From: an uncultured SAR86 cluster bacterium
GTDB taxonomy: Bacteria; Pseudomonadota; Gammaproteobacteria; Magnimaribacterales; D2472
Direction: 5' to 3'
Length of the DNA stretch: 35,698 bases
Assembly: GCA_902517425.1 (NCBI GenBank)
Contig: CABYCI010000008.1
Location: 1-35,698 of the forward strand
The notes below the pieces were generated by a model. It did not search any database, was not told the origin of the DNA, and saw only the letters and a program-made list of their open reading frames with translations. Positions 1 through 8,257 of the stretch are shown here, piece by piece. The stretch's first letter is position 1; each line of letters starts with the position of its first letter. Both the position numbers and the translations under genes were made by a program.

Positions 1-543
1 TTAAGGTTTTGCATTTTGAATCGCCGCAGCTTTTTGTGTAAGTGTTGGAGGTTGTTGTAAATTTTGTAATTGATTTTCTCTAAACATTCTTACATCCCCT
101 GGTTCACTAGAAAATCTATCTTTTTTAAAATCTTCTCTTATAAAAAAATCATCATATTCTAATTCAATATAATCATATAACGAAAATTTATACTCATAAG
201 TTTTATTAGTTAACTCGCATGAATTACCTTTAGAATCAATTGGCGGATTAAATCTAATAAATTTAGCTGCATTAACGGCACTTGATTTAAAAAACGGGCA
301 TCTTTTTAGAACTATATTTCCCTCTTTATCTCTTTTAATTGCACATTCAGAATTTATTGCTTTTATATTTTTTGGCTTTCCACTTGTATCAATATTAAAT
401 TTAACAACTGCAAAACCTTGATAACTAGTATCAGGATGTGCAGGTTTCATAACTTGAATCATTTGAGACGAGCAATCATTGTCCTCAGCATAAAGAGTGT
501 GGTTTAGAAGAAAGGAAACTATAAAAAGTAGTAAGTAATTCAT
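1..543 (-). CDS. Periplasmic TonB C-terminal-domain protein
   Basis: This 180-residue protein starts with a signal peptide (hydrophobic residues 3-17, likely cleaved after LYA-19). Residues about 31-101 look like a TonB C-terminal domain: a YQGFAVVKFNIDTSGKPKNI strand pair, then a SSAVNAAKFIRFNPP helix and strand. About 70 further residues follow, acidic and then Gln/Pro/Ala-rich, which is not part of the usual domain. The classical TonB features, an uncleaved N-terminal membrane anchor and a long proline-rich linker, are missing. Cysteines 24, 67, 82 and 109 could form two disulfides in the periplasm. The gene follows TonB receptor 1 on the same strand but is separated from it by an intrinsic terminator. 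There is no Shine-Dalgarno; a TACAAT hexamer lies 5 nt before the ATG. The domain call is fairly sure; an energy-transducing role is not, and an accessory or signalling role next to the receptor is equally possible. Confidence 0.65.
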   Translation of the reverse strand: MNYLLLFIVSFLLNHTLYAEDNDCSSQMIQVMKPAHPDTSYQGFAVVKFNIDTSGKPKNIKAINSECAIKRDKEGNIVLKRCPFFKSSAVNAAKFIRFNPPIDSKGNSCELTNKTYEYKFSLYDYIELEYDDFFIREDFKKDRFSSEPGDVRMFRENQLQNLQQPPTLTQKAAAIQNAKP

Positions 544-570
544 AAGTTATTGTACTTAAATGAGTGGCAT

Positions 571-597
571 AAAAAAAGGCCGGATAATCCGGCCTTT
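571..597 (-). terminator. Intrinsic terminator after TonB receptor 1
   Basis: A perfect 10-bp stem (AAAGGCCGGA with its complement, loop TAA at 585-587) spans 575-597. On the minus strand it is followed by a T-tract, seen on the plus strand as A-run 571-577. It sits about 20 nt after the receptor stop codon and before the TonB-like gene, so it should end the receptor transcript. Confidence 0.85.
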
Positions 598-616
598 AAT
601 ATTAATCAACGTCTAA

Positions 617-3430
617 TTAGAATGCAATATTCCATTTTAGATAGGTAATCAAGCCTTGGTTACTATAAAGACCTAGATAAGCATCTCTGTCTCCATTAGC
701 ATTTGCTAAAGGATCTTCATCCTCCATATTTAGCATACCGTAAGTAACAACACCATACTTACCAAAATCACCTTTGATTTGTAAGTCCATTGCGCTGTAC
801 TCTTCTTGTGTATCACCAGCTTTAACAATCCCACCAGTTGGGTTACCAGCAGCATCTTTTTCAGCATCAGAACTTAATCTGTAATCACCGATATTTCTTT
901 GTGTTAAAGCAACGCTATATTTATCCCATGAATAAGAAAGACTGATGTTGTTTCTTGTTCCAGGAACAGCTTCAAAACCAACATTGTTAGTTTTTTTCGA
1001 GCTACCTGTGAAAGCATCAGTGTTGTATTCATCCATATCTGTATAATCTACAGAAACATTCATCACACCAGGACCAACGTCTCTTGTGTAATTAACGAAT
1101 ACATCATAACCAACAACTTCGATTTCACCCACGTTAGTAAATCCTGCACCAACATAGTCAACACGACCATTAGCACATGATCTAATTACATAGATTGAAT
1201 CATCGTTGCCTTCTCTTCTTACATAAGTTGCGCCAGCAGGACATGCATCACCAACTACACCTGTACCTACAGGTGCACCAGCAGCTGTTCCGTCACCAGC
1301 AATACCATCAGCGTTAAAGAATGTTACATTGTTTGAAAGTGCAGTTCCGCCTACAAAGTCATTCCACATCACGTCTTGTGTTGAAATACTTGCAATAGCG
1401 TCTTTAACTGTAATTTCATAGTAATCAAATCTTACGTTTAAGCCTTCTAAAGCATCAACTAACACACCCATATCTTGCTCTAAGCTCATAGTGAATCCTT
1501 CTGAAGACTCAGCACCAAGATTTGGATTAGCTTTAATTAATGTTGATACTTGCTTTGTAGGACAATCTGCAGGAGATGTTCCAGCGGCAGCACAAGCTTT
1601 GTAGTCATATACAGTATTAGCACTAAATGTAGTAGCACCATATAAGTTATCCATTGTTGGAGCTCTGAAACCCTCACCAGTGTTTAACTTAACAATAGTA
1701 CCTGGCATTGGATTCCATAATGCACCTAACTTAAATGAATCACTTTCACCAACATCTGAATAATCATCAGATCTAAATGAAGCTGTTACTTCTAAGTTAT
1801 CCATTACTGGGAATAAAACTTCACCAAATACTGAATCAACTTCTCTGATACCTGCGCCTGAGTTACCAGCAGAACCACCAACTAGACCATTTTCAGAATG
1901 CTTATCATATTCAGCTGAGTATCTGTTTTCAAAATTTTCAATACCGAATAAGGCTTGAACTGAACCACCAGGAAGATCCATGATGTTATCAATTTGAACA
2001 ACTACATCATTCTTTTCATAATGGTTAGTGTACTCAACTAAAGTTGTAGCACTCATAGCAGCTGAACCTGCAGCAGAACCAAAAGGCTCATCGTTTAGAA
2101 CATTTGAATCTAAACCTGCATAACTTAAGTAATATCTACCAATATCAACACCGTAGAATTTATTAATTTGTGTACCGTACACAACTTCTACGTCATCAGT
2201 AATTTGATATGTTACTTCAAATACAGCATCGTGACCTGTATCAACTTGGTGCATTCCACGATTACCAATTTCAGTCCATCTCCAATAACCAGTTACAGGA
2301 ACGTCATAGGAGTTAGCTGGATCACCAACTGCGATACTTGGGTATCTAGCAGCAGGAGGAGCATATCTACCTGTTGATTCGTTTCTTAAGTAATTGATTC
2401 TTGAATATAAGCTGATTTGATCATTAACTTCGTATTCAATATTTGTTGTAATGCTGTCTCTAAATGTAGCAGCATCTTGTACCATGATGTCAGCCCAAGC
2501 AAATCCACAGATTCCTCTAGGAGCTCCACCATTTGAAGGTGTTGAAGTTGCTCCCTGACCGAAAGCAGCACCACCAAAGTTAGGTCCCCACCATCCATCA
2601 GTTGGATTATCTTGTGAACCAGGACATGTTGGTGTAGACATGATGTCACCAGTAACTGGATCGGCTATGTTTCTTGAATACCAACTTAAGCCATAAGTTT
2701 CACTATATAGATCAACCACTCCGTCACCATTATCATCATTGATTTGAGCTTTCGTATACCATCTATCTTTTAGATAAATTTCATCTCTTTCATCATGCTC
2801 AACCATAACAGTTACATAACCCTTATCGTTAGTAGCACCATATATGAAAGATACTGAATTCTCTTCACCATCATCACGATCTCTGTCACCACGTCTGAAA
2901 TTAAATTCCATTCCGTCGAAACCTTTTTTTGTTATAACGTTAACAACACCAGCTATAGCATCAGACCCATACACAGATGAAGCACCATCAGCTAGAATCT
3001 CAATCCGATCAACTGCAATAGTTGGTATCATATTGATATTAACAGCTCCAGATCCACCAAGATGAGGTGAACCAGGCATTCTTCTTCCGTCCATGAGTAT
3101 TAATGTTCTACTAGATCCTAAACCTCTAACACTGATTGTTGCGTTACTCATAGCGCTACTACCAGCAGTTGGTCCAGTTGATCCAAAAGAGTTATAAATT
3201 GAGTTTCTCAATACATCAGCAGTCATAAGACCAGAAGACGCTTCGATATCCTCACTGGTGATTGTTGTAACTTGTGCGGCACTATTTAGTGAATCTCTTT
3301 TGATTCTAGAACCGGTTATAACAACCTCTTCTACATTATCCGCAGCTTCATCTTGAGCAACTAGATCAGCATTAAAAATACCGAAAGTTAGCGCAAGAAC
3401 TGCAAATAAATAATTCTCTTTATTAAACAT
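617..3430 (-). CDS. TonB-dependent outer-membrane receptor 1
   Basis: A ligand-gated beta-barrel importer of the outer membrane, powered by TonB-ExbBD. I place the start at the ATG at 3430, 42 codons inside the ORF-track start, because a signal peptide begins there (MFNKENYLFAVLALTFG, cleavage near LVA-Q) and an AGGGG Shine-Dalgarno precedes it. That gives 937 residues. After the signal come an EEVVITGSRI segment, a plug domain with VRGLGSSRTLILMDGRR and DRIEILADGASSVYGSDAIAGVVN, then a long barrel ending in a terminal aromatic (NIAF). Extracellular-loop cysteines occur in pairs (for example KACAAAGTSPADC), suggesting disulfides. One loop holds DDNGDGVVD, which resembles a calcium-binding loop. 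The substrate is unknown: receptors of this type in marine bacteria import siderophores, oligosaccharides, peptides or other large solutes, and nothing adjacent decides between them. Confidence 0.93.
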   Translation of the reverse strand: MFNKENYLFAVLALTFGIFNADLVAQDEAADNVEEVVITGSRIKRDSLNSAAQVTTITSEDIEASSGLMTADVLRNSIYNSFGSTGPTAGSSAMSNATISVRGLGSSRTLILMDGRRMPGSPHLGGSGAVNINMIPTIAVDRIEILADGASSVYGSDAIAGVVNVITKKGFDGMEFNFRRGDRDRDDGEENSVSFIYGATNDKGYVTVMVEHDERDEIYLKDRWYTKAQINDDNGDGVVDLYSETYGLSWYSRNIADPVTGDIMSTPTCPGSQDNPTDGWWGPNFGGAAFGQGATSTPSNGGAPRGICGFAWADIMVQDAATFRDSITTNIEYEVNDQISLYSRINYLRNESTGRYAPPAARYPSIAVGDPANSYDVPVTGYWRWTEIGNRGMHQVDTGHDAVFEVTYQITDDVEVVYGTQINKFYGVDIGRYYLSYAGLDSNVLNDEPFGSAAGSAAMSATTLVEYTNHYEKNDVVVQIDNIMDLPGGSVQALFGIENFENRYSAEYDKHSENGLVGGSAGNSGAGIREVDSVFGEVLFPVMDNLEVTASFRSDDYSDVGESDSFKLGALWNPMPGTIVKLNTGEGFRAPTMDNLYGATTFSANTVYDYKACAAAGTSPADCPTKQVSTLIKANPNLGAESSEGFTMSLEQDMGVLVDALEGLNVRFDYYEITVKDAIASISTQDVMWNDFVGGTALSNNVTFFNADGIAGDGTAAGAPVGTGVVGDACPAGATYVRREGNDDSIYVIRSCANGRVDYVGAGFTNVGEIEVVGYDVFVNYTRDVGPGVMNVSVDYTDMDEYNTDAFTGSSKKTNNVGFEAVPGTRNNISLSYSWDKYSVALTQRNIGDYRLSSDAEKDAAGNPTGGIVKAGDTQEEYSAMDLQIKGDFGKYGVVTYGMLNMEDEDPLANANGDRDAYLGLYSNQGLITYLKWNIAF

Positions 3431-3464
3431 ACAATTCCCCTGTAGTTCGATTAATATATATGAC

Positions 3465-3484
3465 AGCACGAAATAAACCGTGCT
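3465..3484. repeat. Inverted repeat upstream of receptor 1
   Basis: AGCACG and CGTGCT form 6-bp arms around an 8-nt AT-rich spacer, about 35-55 bases before the receptor ATG. The repeat touches a possible -10 element (TATAGC at 3482-3487, minus strand). It could be an operator or a 5'-UTR hairpin; the sequence alone does not decide. Confidence 0.45.
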
Positions 3485-3511
3485 ATACACGTAATGTGAC
3501 CATTGTTTCAG
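3482..3511 (-). promoter_or_regulatory. Possible promoter for receptor 1
   Basis: On the minus strand CTGAAA (3506-3511) and TATAGC (3482-3487) are separated by 18 bp; each matches four of six consensus bases. The surroundings are very AT-rich, so chance matches are likely. The element would give a leader of about 45 nt containing part of the 3465-3484 inverted repeat. Confidence 0.3.
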
Positions 3512-3664
3512 AGTTTTTCTAAGAAATCTACATTTTTTTGCAATATTTATAATCATTTATAATTAATATTTATATCTTGTATTTATCTTTAATAATTATT
3601 AATTATTTTAGTGATTTTTTTTATTTTCTCTTACAATGGTTGAAGGTTCATAAAATTATTAAAA

Positions 3665-4453
3665 ATGTTACTTAAAAATAAGAAAATTCTGATATCTGGC
3701 CTTGCCAATAAGTATTCAATTGCAGCAGGTATTGCTGCAGCTATGCATCGAGAAGGTGCAGAACTAGCATTTACATACCAAAATGAGCGACTTTTAAAGA
3801 ATTTAATACCTATTGCAGAAGAATTAGGGTCAAAAATTCTTATTGAGTGCGATGTTTCAAGTGATGATTCTATTAAAGCCTCTTTTAAGGACTTAAATAA
3901 GAGTTGGGATAAATTCGATGGTTTTGTACATTCGATAGGTTTTGCACCTGCAGATCAGCTTGAAGGTAATTTTGTTGATGTCACTACCAGGGAAGGGTTT
4001 AAAATAGCTCATGATATAAGTTCTTATAGCTTTACTGCAATGGCAAAAGAAGCAAAACCAATGTTGAATGAAAGTTCAGCTCTTTTAACATTAACTTATT
4101 TAGGCTCTGTTCAAACTGTTCCAAATTACAATGTTATGGGTCTTGCAAAGGCAAGCTTAGAGGCAAATACTAGATTTCTTGCAGCATCATTGGGTAAAGA
4201 TAATATTAGAGTAAATGCAATATCCGCAGGTCCTATTAAAACATTAGCTGCGTCTGGTGTTAAAAATTTTAGAAAAATGTTATCTGAACATTCAAAAGTA
4301 GCACCATTAGGGAGAACCGTAACAACTGAGGAAGTTGGAAATGTTGCATCATTTTTATGCTCTGATTATGCAAGTGGTATAACTGGGGAAATAACATATG
4401 TTGATGCAGGCTTTAACATAGCAGCAATGCCATTAATAGGATATGAGGAATGA
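3665..4453 (+). CDS. fabI: Enoyl-[acyl-carrier-protein] reductase (NADH)
   Basis: FabI reduces the trans-2-enoyl-ACP double bond in the last step of each fatty-acid elongation cycle, in the cytosol. The 262 residues match family length. Seen in the sequence: the FabI-type SDR nucleotide-binding start ([14 protein letters not shown]), [27 protein letters not shown], and the catalytic pair Tyr155-x6-Lys162 in [14 protein letters not shown], with the second conserved Tyr145 upstream. [12 protein letters not shown] and FRKML match the substrate-loop region of E. coli FabI. There is no recognisable Shine-Dalgarno; a TAAAAT hexamer lies 8 nt before the ATG. The last codons overlap the next gene in an ATGA arrangement, so the two are translationally coupled. 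It diverges from receptor 1 across a 234-bp gap. Confidence 0.96.
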   Translation: MLLKNKKILISGLANKYSIAAGIAAAMHREGAELAFTYQNERLLKNLIPIAEELGSKILIECDVSSDDSIKASFKDLNKSWDKFDGFVHSIGFAPADQLEGNFVDVTTREGFKIAHDISSYSFTAMAKEAKPMLNESSALLTLTYLGSVQTVPNYNVMGLAKASLEANTRFLAASLGKDNIRVNAISAGPIKTLAASGVKNFRKMLSEHSKVAPLGRTVTTEEVGNVASFLCSDYASGITGEITYVDAGFNIAAMPLIGYEE

Positions 4454-5073
4454 TTAAAGAAACATATGAAAAATATGTTTTGCCAAATATATTAAACACT
4501 TGTTGTGCAACAAAACCAATTGACTATCAAAGAAAAAAAATTGTGCCCAATGCAAAAGGAACTGTATTAGAAATTGGAATTGGCTCTGGGTTAAACATTC
4601 CTTTTTATGAAGGTTCACAAATAGACAAAATATATGGCCTAGATCCCTCCCCTGAACTATGTGAGAAAGCAATAAGTAAAGCTAAAGAATGTGATATGGA
4701 TATTGATTTTTTAATAAATGGAGCTGAAGAAATAAAATTAAAATCAGAATCTATTGATACTGTGCTCATCACATATACATTATGCTCTATTCCAAATCCT
4801 GCTGATGCTTTGAAAGAGATAAAAAGAGTAATGAAATCTGATGCAAAAATACTATTTTGTGAACATGGAATAGCGACAGATACTAAAGTTGCAAAATGGC
4901 AAAATAGAATAAACCCTCTTTGGAGCAAGTTATTTGGTGGATGTAATATTAATAGAGATATACCTGAAATATTATTAGATTCAGGATTTAAGATTCAAAA
5001 TCTTGAACAGATGTACCTTCCTAGTACTCCAAAAATTGTTGGGTACAACTATTGGGGTAATGCTTCTATTTAA
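4450..5073 (+). CDS. METTL7-like SAM-dependent methyltransferase
   Basis: A class I SAM methyltransferase of 207 residues. Motif I is [11 protein letters not shown] (about residues 40-50), the acidic end of strand 2 is GLDPSPEL, and [20 protein letters not shown] forms the following core. The C-terminal part, FCEHG, then [16 protein letters not shown], then a GYNYWGNA end, resembles the human METTL7A/B (TMT1) family, whose members methylate thiols. It also loosely resembles UbiE-type enzymes. It lacks the N-terminal membrane helix of the animal proteins. The start codon overlaps the fabI stop (ATGA), with a GAGG Shine-Dalgarno inside fabI, and the AbgB-like gene follows after 18 nt. Family membership is well supported; a thiol substrate is inferred from similarity. 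Confidence 0.82.
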   Translation: MIKETYEKYVLPNILNTCCATKPIDYQRKKIVPNAKGTVLEIGIGSGLNIPFYEGSQIDKIYGLDPSPELCEKAISKAKECDMDIDFLINGAEEIKLKSESIDTVLITYTLCSIPNPADALKEIKRVMKSDAKILFCEHGIATDTKVAKWQNRINPLWSKLFGGCNINRDIPEILLDSGFKIQNLEQMYLPSTPKIVGYNYWGNASI

Positions 5074-5091
5074 ATTAATGGAGAAAAGATA

Positions 5092-6537
5092 ATGAACAAA
5101 ATCAAGAATTTATTGCAAAAAAAATCAATTATATATCTAACAATATTTATATTATCGAATAATATTTTGAGTGACGTTCTTTTAGAAAGCATTAATACTC
5201 ATAAAACAAAATTTGAGAATGTTGCTTTAGAAATATGGAACTTTGCTGAATTGGGCTATCAAGAAGAAAAGAGCTCTAGTCTTTTAGCGCAATCCCTCGA
5301 AGACGAAGGTTTTATTGTTAAAAAGGGGTTAGCTGGAATACCGTCGGCATTTACTGCCGAATATAATAACGGTGGTCCAATTATAGGGATACTTGGAGAG
5401 TTTGACGCACTTCCTGGATTAGCTCAAACCGCATCACCTTTTAAAGAAGTTGTTAATAACGAAACTGGTGCTGGGCACGCCTGTGGTCATCATCTATTTG
5501 GTGCAGCATCTGCATGGGCTGCAGTTGCTATAAAGGAATGGCTTGTAAATAATAATGTTAAAGGAACTATAAGATTTTATGGAACTCCAGCTGAAGAAGG
5601 AGGTTCTGGCAAAGTTTATATGGTTCGAGAAGGTCTTTTTAATGATGTTGACGTAGTCTTGCACTGGCACCCAGATGATACTAATAGCGCAAACTCAAGA
5701 ACATCTAATTCTAATAAATCTGCTAAATTTACATTTAAAGGTATATCTGCTCATGCTGCAGGTTCACCGGAACAGGGAAGGTCTGCTTTAGATGGTGTTG
5801 AAGCAATGAATCATATGGTAAATATGATGAGAGAGCATATTCCTCAGGAATCTAGAATTCATTATGTAATAACTAAGGGTGGCTTGGCACCAAATGTTGT
5901 TCCTGATCTAGCTGAAGTTTACTATTACGTAAGACATCCAAAAATGTCTGTGGTTGAAGATTTATTTGCTAGAGTTGTTAATACTGCTTCAGGGGCAGCA
6001 TTGGGAACAGATACAAAAATGAGTTATGAAGTTATGCATGGGAATTTTTCTTTGCTACCAAATGATACATTGCAAAAAATAGTTCATAAAAATTTAGAGG
6101 AGCTTGGTGGTATAGCCTATGATGAAATTGAAAATGAGTATGCATCTGAAATCTACACAACTTTTTTTGAACCAGATAATGAGATAGGTTCCCAAGAATT
6201 AGTTAGGCCATTTAAAACATCACATGGCTATGGATCAACTGATGTCGGTGACGTAAGTTGGAATGTTCCAACTGCCGGCTTGAGAACTGCTACTTGGGTT
6301 CCTGGAACTGCATCACACTCTTGGCAAGCAGTTGCCTCAGGTGGGACATCTATCGGTTTAAAAGGTGCAGAACTTGCTGCTAAAACTTTAGCAAAAAGTG
6401 CAATAGAAATTTTCTCTGATGTATCAATTATTGAGGATTCAAAAAATGAGCTCTTATCACGCGTTGGTGATGATTTTGAATATAAGCCTTTGTTGGGAGA
6501 TAGAAAACCTCCTCTTAATTATAGAAAGGTTAATTAG
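5092..6537 (+). CDS. Exported AbgB-like M20 amidohydrolase
   Basis: A zinc-type M20 amidohydrolase of 481 residues. It closely follows the layout of E. coli AbgB, which with AbgA cleaves p-aminobenzoyl-glutamate to p-aminobenzoate and glutamate. Visible motifs are GEFDALPGL, GHACGHHLFGAA (residues 128-139, metal site), YGTPAEEGGSGK (about 163-174), HWHPDD, KGISAHAAGSPEQGRSALD, and the C-terminal STDVGDVSW and SHSWQ segments. Unlike AbgB, the first 28 residues (basic start, then IIYLTIFILSNNIL) look like a signal peptide or anchor, so the enzyme probably works in the periplasm. A GGAGAAAAG Shine-Dalgarno precedes the ATG. It follows the methyltransferase gene by 18 nt and its stop overlaps convergently with ggt. 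The substrate could be any N-acyl or N-aroyl amino acid. Confidence 0.86.
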   Translation: MNKIKNLLQKKSIIYLTIFILSNNILSDVLLESINTHKTKFENVALEIWNFAELGYQEEKSSSLLAQSLEDEGFIVKKGLAGIPSAFTAEYNNGGPIIGILGEFDALPGLAQTASPFKEVVNNETGAGHACGHHLFGAASAWAAVAIKEWLVNNNVKGTIRFYGTPAEEGGSGKVYMVREGLFNDVDVVLHWHPDDTNSANSRTSNSNKSAKFTFKGISAHAAGSPEQGRSALDGVEAMNHMVNMMREHIPQESRIHYVITKGGLAPNVVPDLAEVYYYVRHPKMSVVEDLFARVVNTASGAALGTDTKMSYEVMHGNFSLLPNDTLQKIVHKNLEELGGIAYDEIENEYASEIYTTFFEPDNEIGSQELVRPFKTSHGYGSTDVGDVSWNVPTAGLRTATWVPGTASHSWQAVASGGTSIGLKGAELAAKTLAKSAIEIFSDVSIIEDSKNELLSRVGDDFEYKPLLGDRKPPLNYRKVN

Positions 6538-8257
6538 TCTGAACAGAAACTGATGCGTTAGGTCTTCTAAGGTCAGCAAAACCATAATTAGTCTGGTTAT
6601 TGATATGAATACTTTGGGTGCTTCCCATGGTGTGCTCAGATGTCATCTTATGTCCAATTCTTTTATTAATGATCCTTACAACATCAGAATTTAATGTTCT
6701 CTCGTACAAGATACCTGTGGTGGGCCAATCCTTATGAACCCTGGGAAGCATTGTTGCTTGTCCAATATCTAAGTCAAAATCGATTACACCTGTAATAACT
6801 CTTAATATTGCTGCGGGAATTAAAGAGCCTCCTGGAGAACCTGTTATCAGGATAAGTTCACCCTTCTCATTAAAAACCATAGTTGGTGCCATGGTGCTCA
6901 TTGGACTTTTTCCAGCTTCAAATCTATTTCCAGTACTAGCACCTCGACCTCTTTCTTTTTTATCTCCATACCTATAAGCAAAATTATTCATCTGATTGTT
7001 CATCAAGATACCTGTATCAGGGATTGTTACCCCAGAACCAAATGAATAACCTAGAGTATAGGTGTTAGAAACTGCATTACCCATCTTGTCTATAATTGAA
7101 TAATGGGTAGTATCTCTGCTTTCTTTAATCAACTCTAAAGGTTTGACCACAGTAGATTTGCTAGCCTTTTTTATGTCTATTGTTTTTGCAAGTTCAATAG
7201 TTCTTTCTTTTGATAAAAGTTGATTTACTGGTACATCAAAATAATCAGGATCGCCAACAAAATGAGATCTATTGTTATGCCCTCTTCTAAGAGCTTCAGA
7301 AATTAGATGATAGGTAACAGCTGAATCACTATTAAACTTTTTTAAATCAAAAAAACTAAGAATATTTAAAGCTGTTAGAAGTGTTATTCCTCCTCCTGAA
7401 GGAGGCCCAGCTGTGAAAACTAAATTTCCTCTATATGAGCCAACAATAGGTTCGCTAATTTCTGCACTGTAACTTTCAAAATCCTTTAATGAGAATAGAC
7501 CATTATTTAGATTCATAGCTTTTACCATAGCTTTTGCAATATCACCTTTATAAAAACCATCTTTCCCATTAGAAGCTATTAATTTAAAAGTCTTTTCTAA
7601 ATCTGGTCTTTTGAAAATACTATTCTCTTTGATAGCAGAACCATTTTTAAAATATATTCTTAAAGATTCAGGATCTTTTTTTAATTGGTGGGTGTCATCA
7701 ATTGCTTTCTCAAGATCATATGAAACTAATATACCTTCATTGGCTTGACGTATTGCCGGAGCAAGAACTTCTTCAAGCGGTAAAGAGCCAAATTTTTCGT
7801 GAGCTTCTAATAATCCAGCCACTGTTCCTGGGATTGCAGGAGCTTTATAACCATAGCGAGTTTTATCGTATATATCATCTGAAAAATCTATAGGACTTAT
7901 ATTTTTACCATTTAGATCAAAAATATTGTCAATTGAAGCATTTAAAGGGGACTTACTTCTGTAATCTATATAAAAAATTTCTTCTTTTTCTTTAAGGTAA
8001 ACTAACATAAATCCACCTCCCCCAAGATTGCCAGCTCTTGGCAAAGTCACTGCTAATGAGAAACCAACAGCTACTGCAGCATCGATAGCATTACCGCCTT
8101 TGTTTAGAATTTCTATTCCAACATCAGATGATAAATTATTTTGTGTAACAACCATGCCTTTGTTGCTTACGGTTGGATGGTATGGGGATAGGTAATCAAT
8201 ATAACTTTGTTGAGCATTTAAATTAAAAACAAAGAAAAATAAAAAAAGAAATCTCAT
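6530..8257 (-). CDS. ggt: Gamma-glutamyltranspeptidase
   Basis: A periplasmic N-terminal-nucleophile enzyme that hydrolyses or transfers the gamma-glutamyl group of glutathione and related compounds. It is made as one chain that cuts itself before a threonine. Here the 575-residue precursor has a signal peptide (MRFLFLFFFVFNLNA), GNAIDAAVAVGFSLAV, and DYRSKSP (Arg100, likely the carboxylate-binding arginine). The processing site is Thr383 in TTHYSIIDKMGNAVSNTYTL, and GSPGGS is near 473-478. Both subunits are therefore complete. The ATG follows the stop of the DASS transporter directly (no bases between), so the two are coupled in one operon. Its stop region overlaps the convergent amidohydrolase by 8 bp, leaving no room for a hairpin terminator. 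Confidence 0.94.
   Translation of the reverse strand: MRFLFLFFFVFNLNAQQSYIDYLSPYHPTVSNKGMVVTQNNLSSDVGIEILNKGGNAIDAAVAVGFSLAVTLPRAGNLGGGGFMLVYLKEKEEIFYIDYRSKSPLNASIDNIFDLNGKNISPIDFSDDIYDKTRYGYKAPAIPGTVAGLLEAHEKFGSLPLEEVLAPAIRQANEGILVSYDLEKAIDDTHQLKKDPESLRIYFKNGSAIKENSIFKRPDLEKTFKLIASNGKDGFYKGDIAKAMVKAMNLNNGLFSLKDFESYSAEISEPIVGSYRGNLVFTAGPPSGGGITLLTALNILSFFDLKKFNSDSAVTYHLISEALRRGHNNRSHFVGDPDYFDVPVNQLLSKERTIELAKTIDIKKASKSTVVKPLELIKESRDTTHYSIIDKMGNAVSNTYTLGYSFGSGVTIPDTGILMNNQMNNFAYRYGDKKERGRGASTGNRFEAGKSPMSTMAPTMVFNEKGELILITGSPGGSLIPAAILRVITGVIDFDLDIGQATMLPRVHKDWPTTGILYERTLNSDVVRIINKRIGHKMTSEHTMGSTQSIHINNQTNYGFADLRRPNASVSVQTN

Noticed and set aside
2386-2649. 87-residue minus-strand ORF inside receptor 1
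   Set aside because: Frame-shifted shadow of the receptor coding sequence with no signature; the receptor frame is continuous here.
3431-3556. 42-codon N-terminal extension of receptor 1 in the ORF track
   Set aside because: The signal peptide begins at the internal Met at 3430, which has an AGGGG Shine-Dalgarno; the upstream part is basic and aromatic with no receptor similarity and lies in the promoter region.
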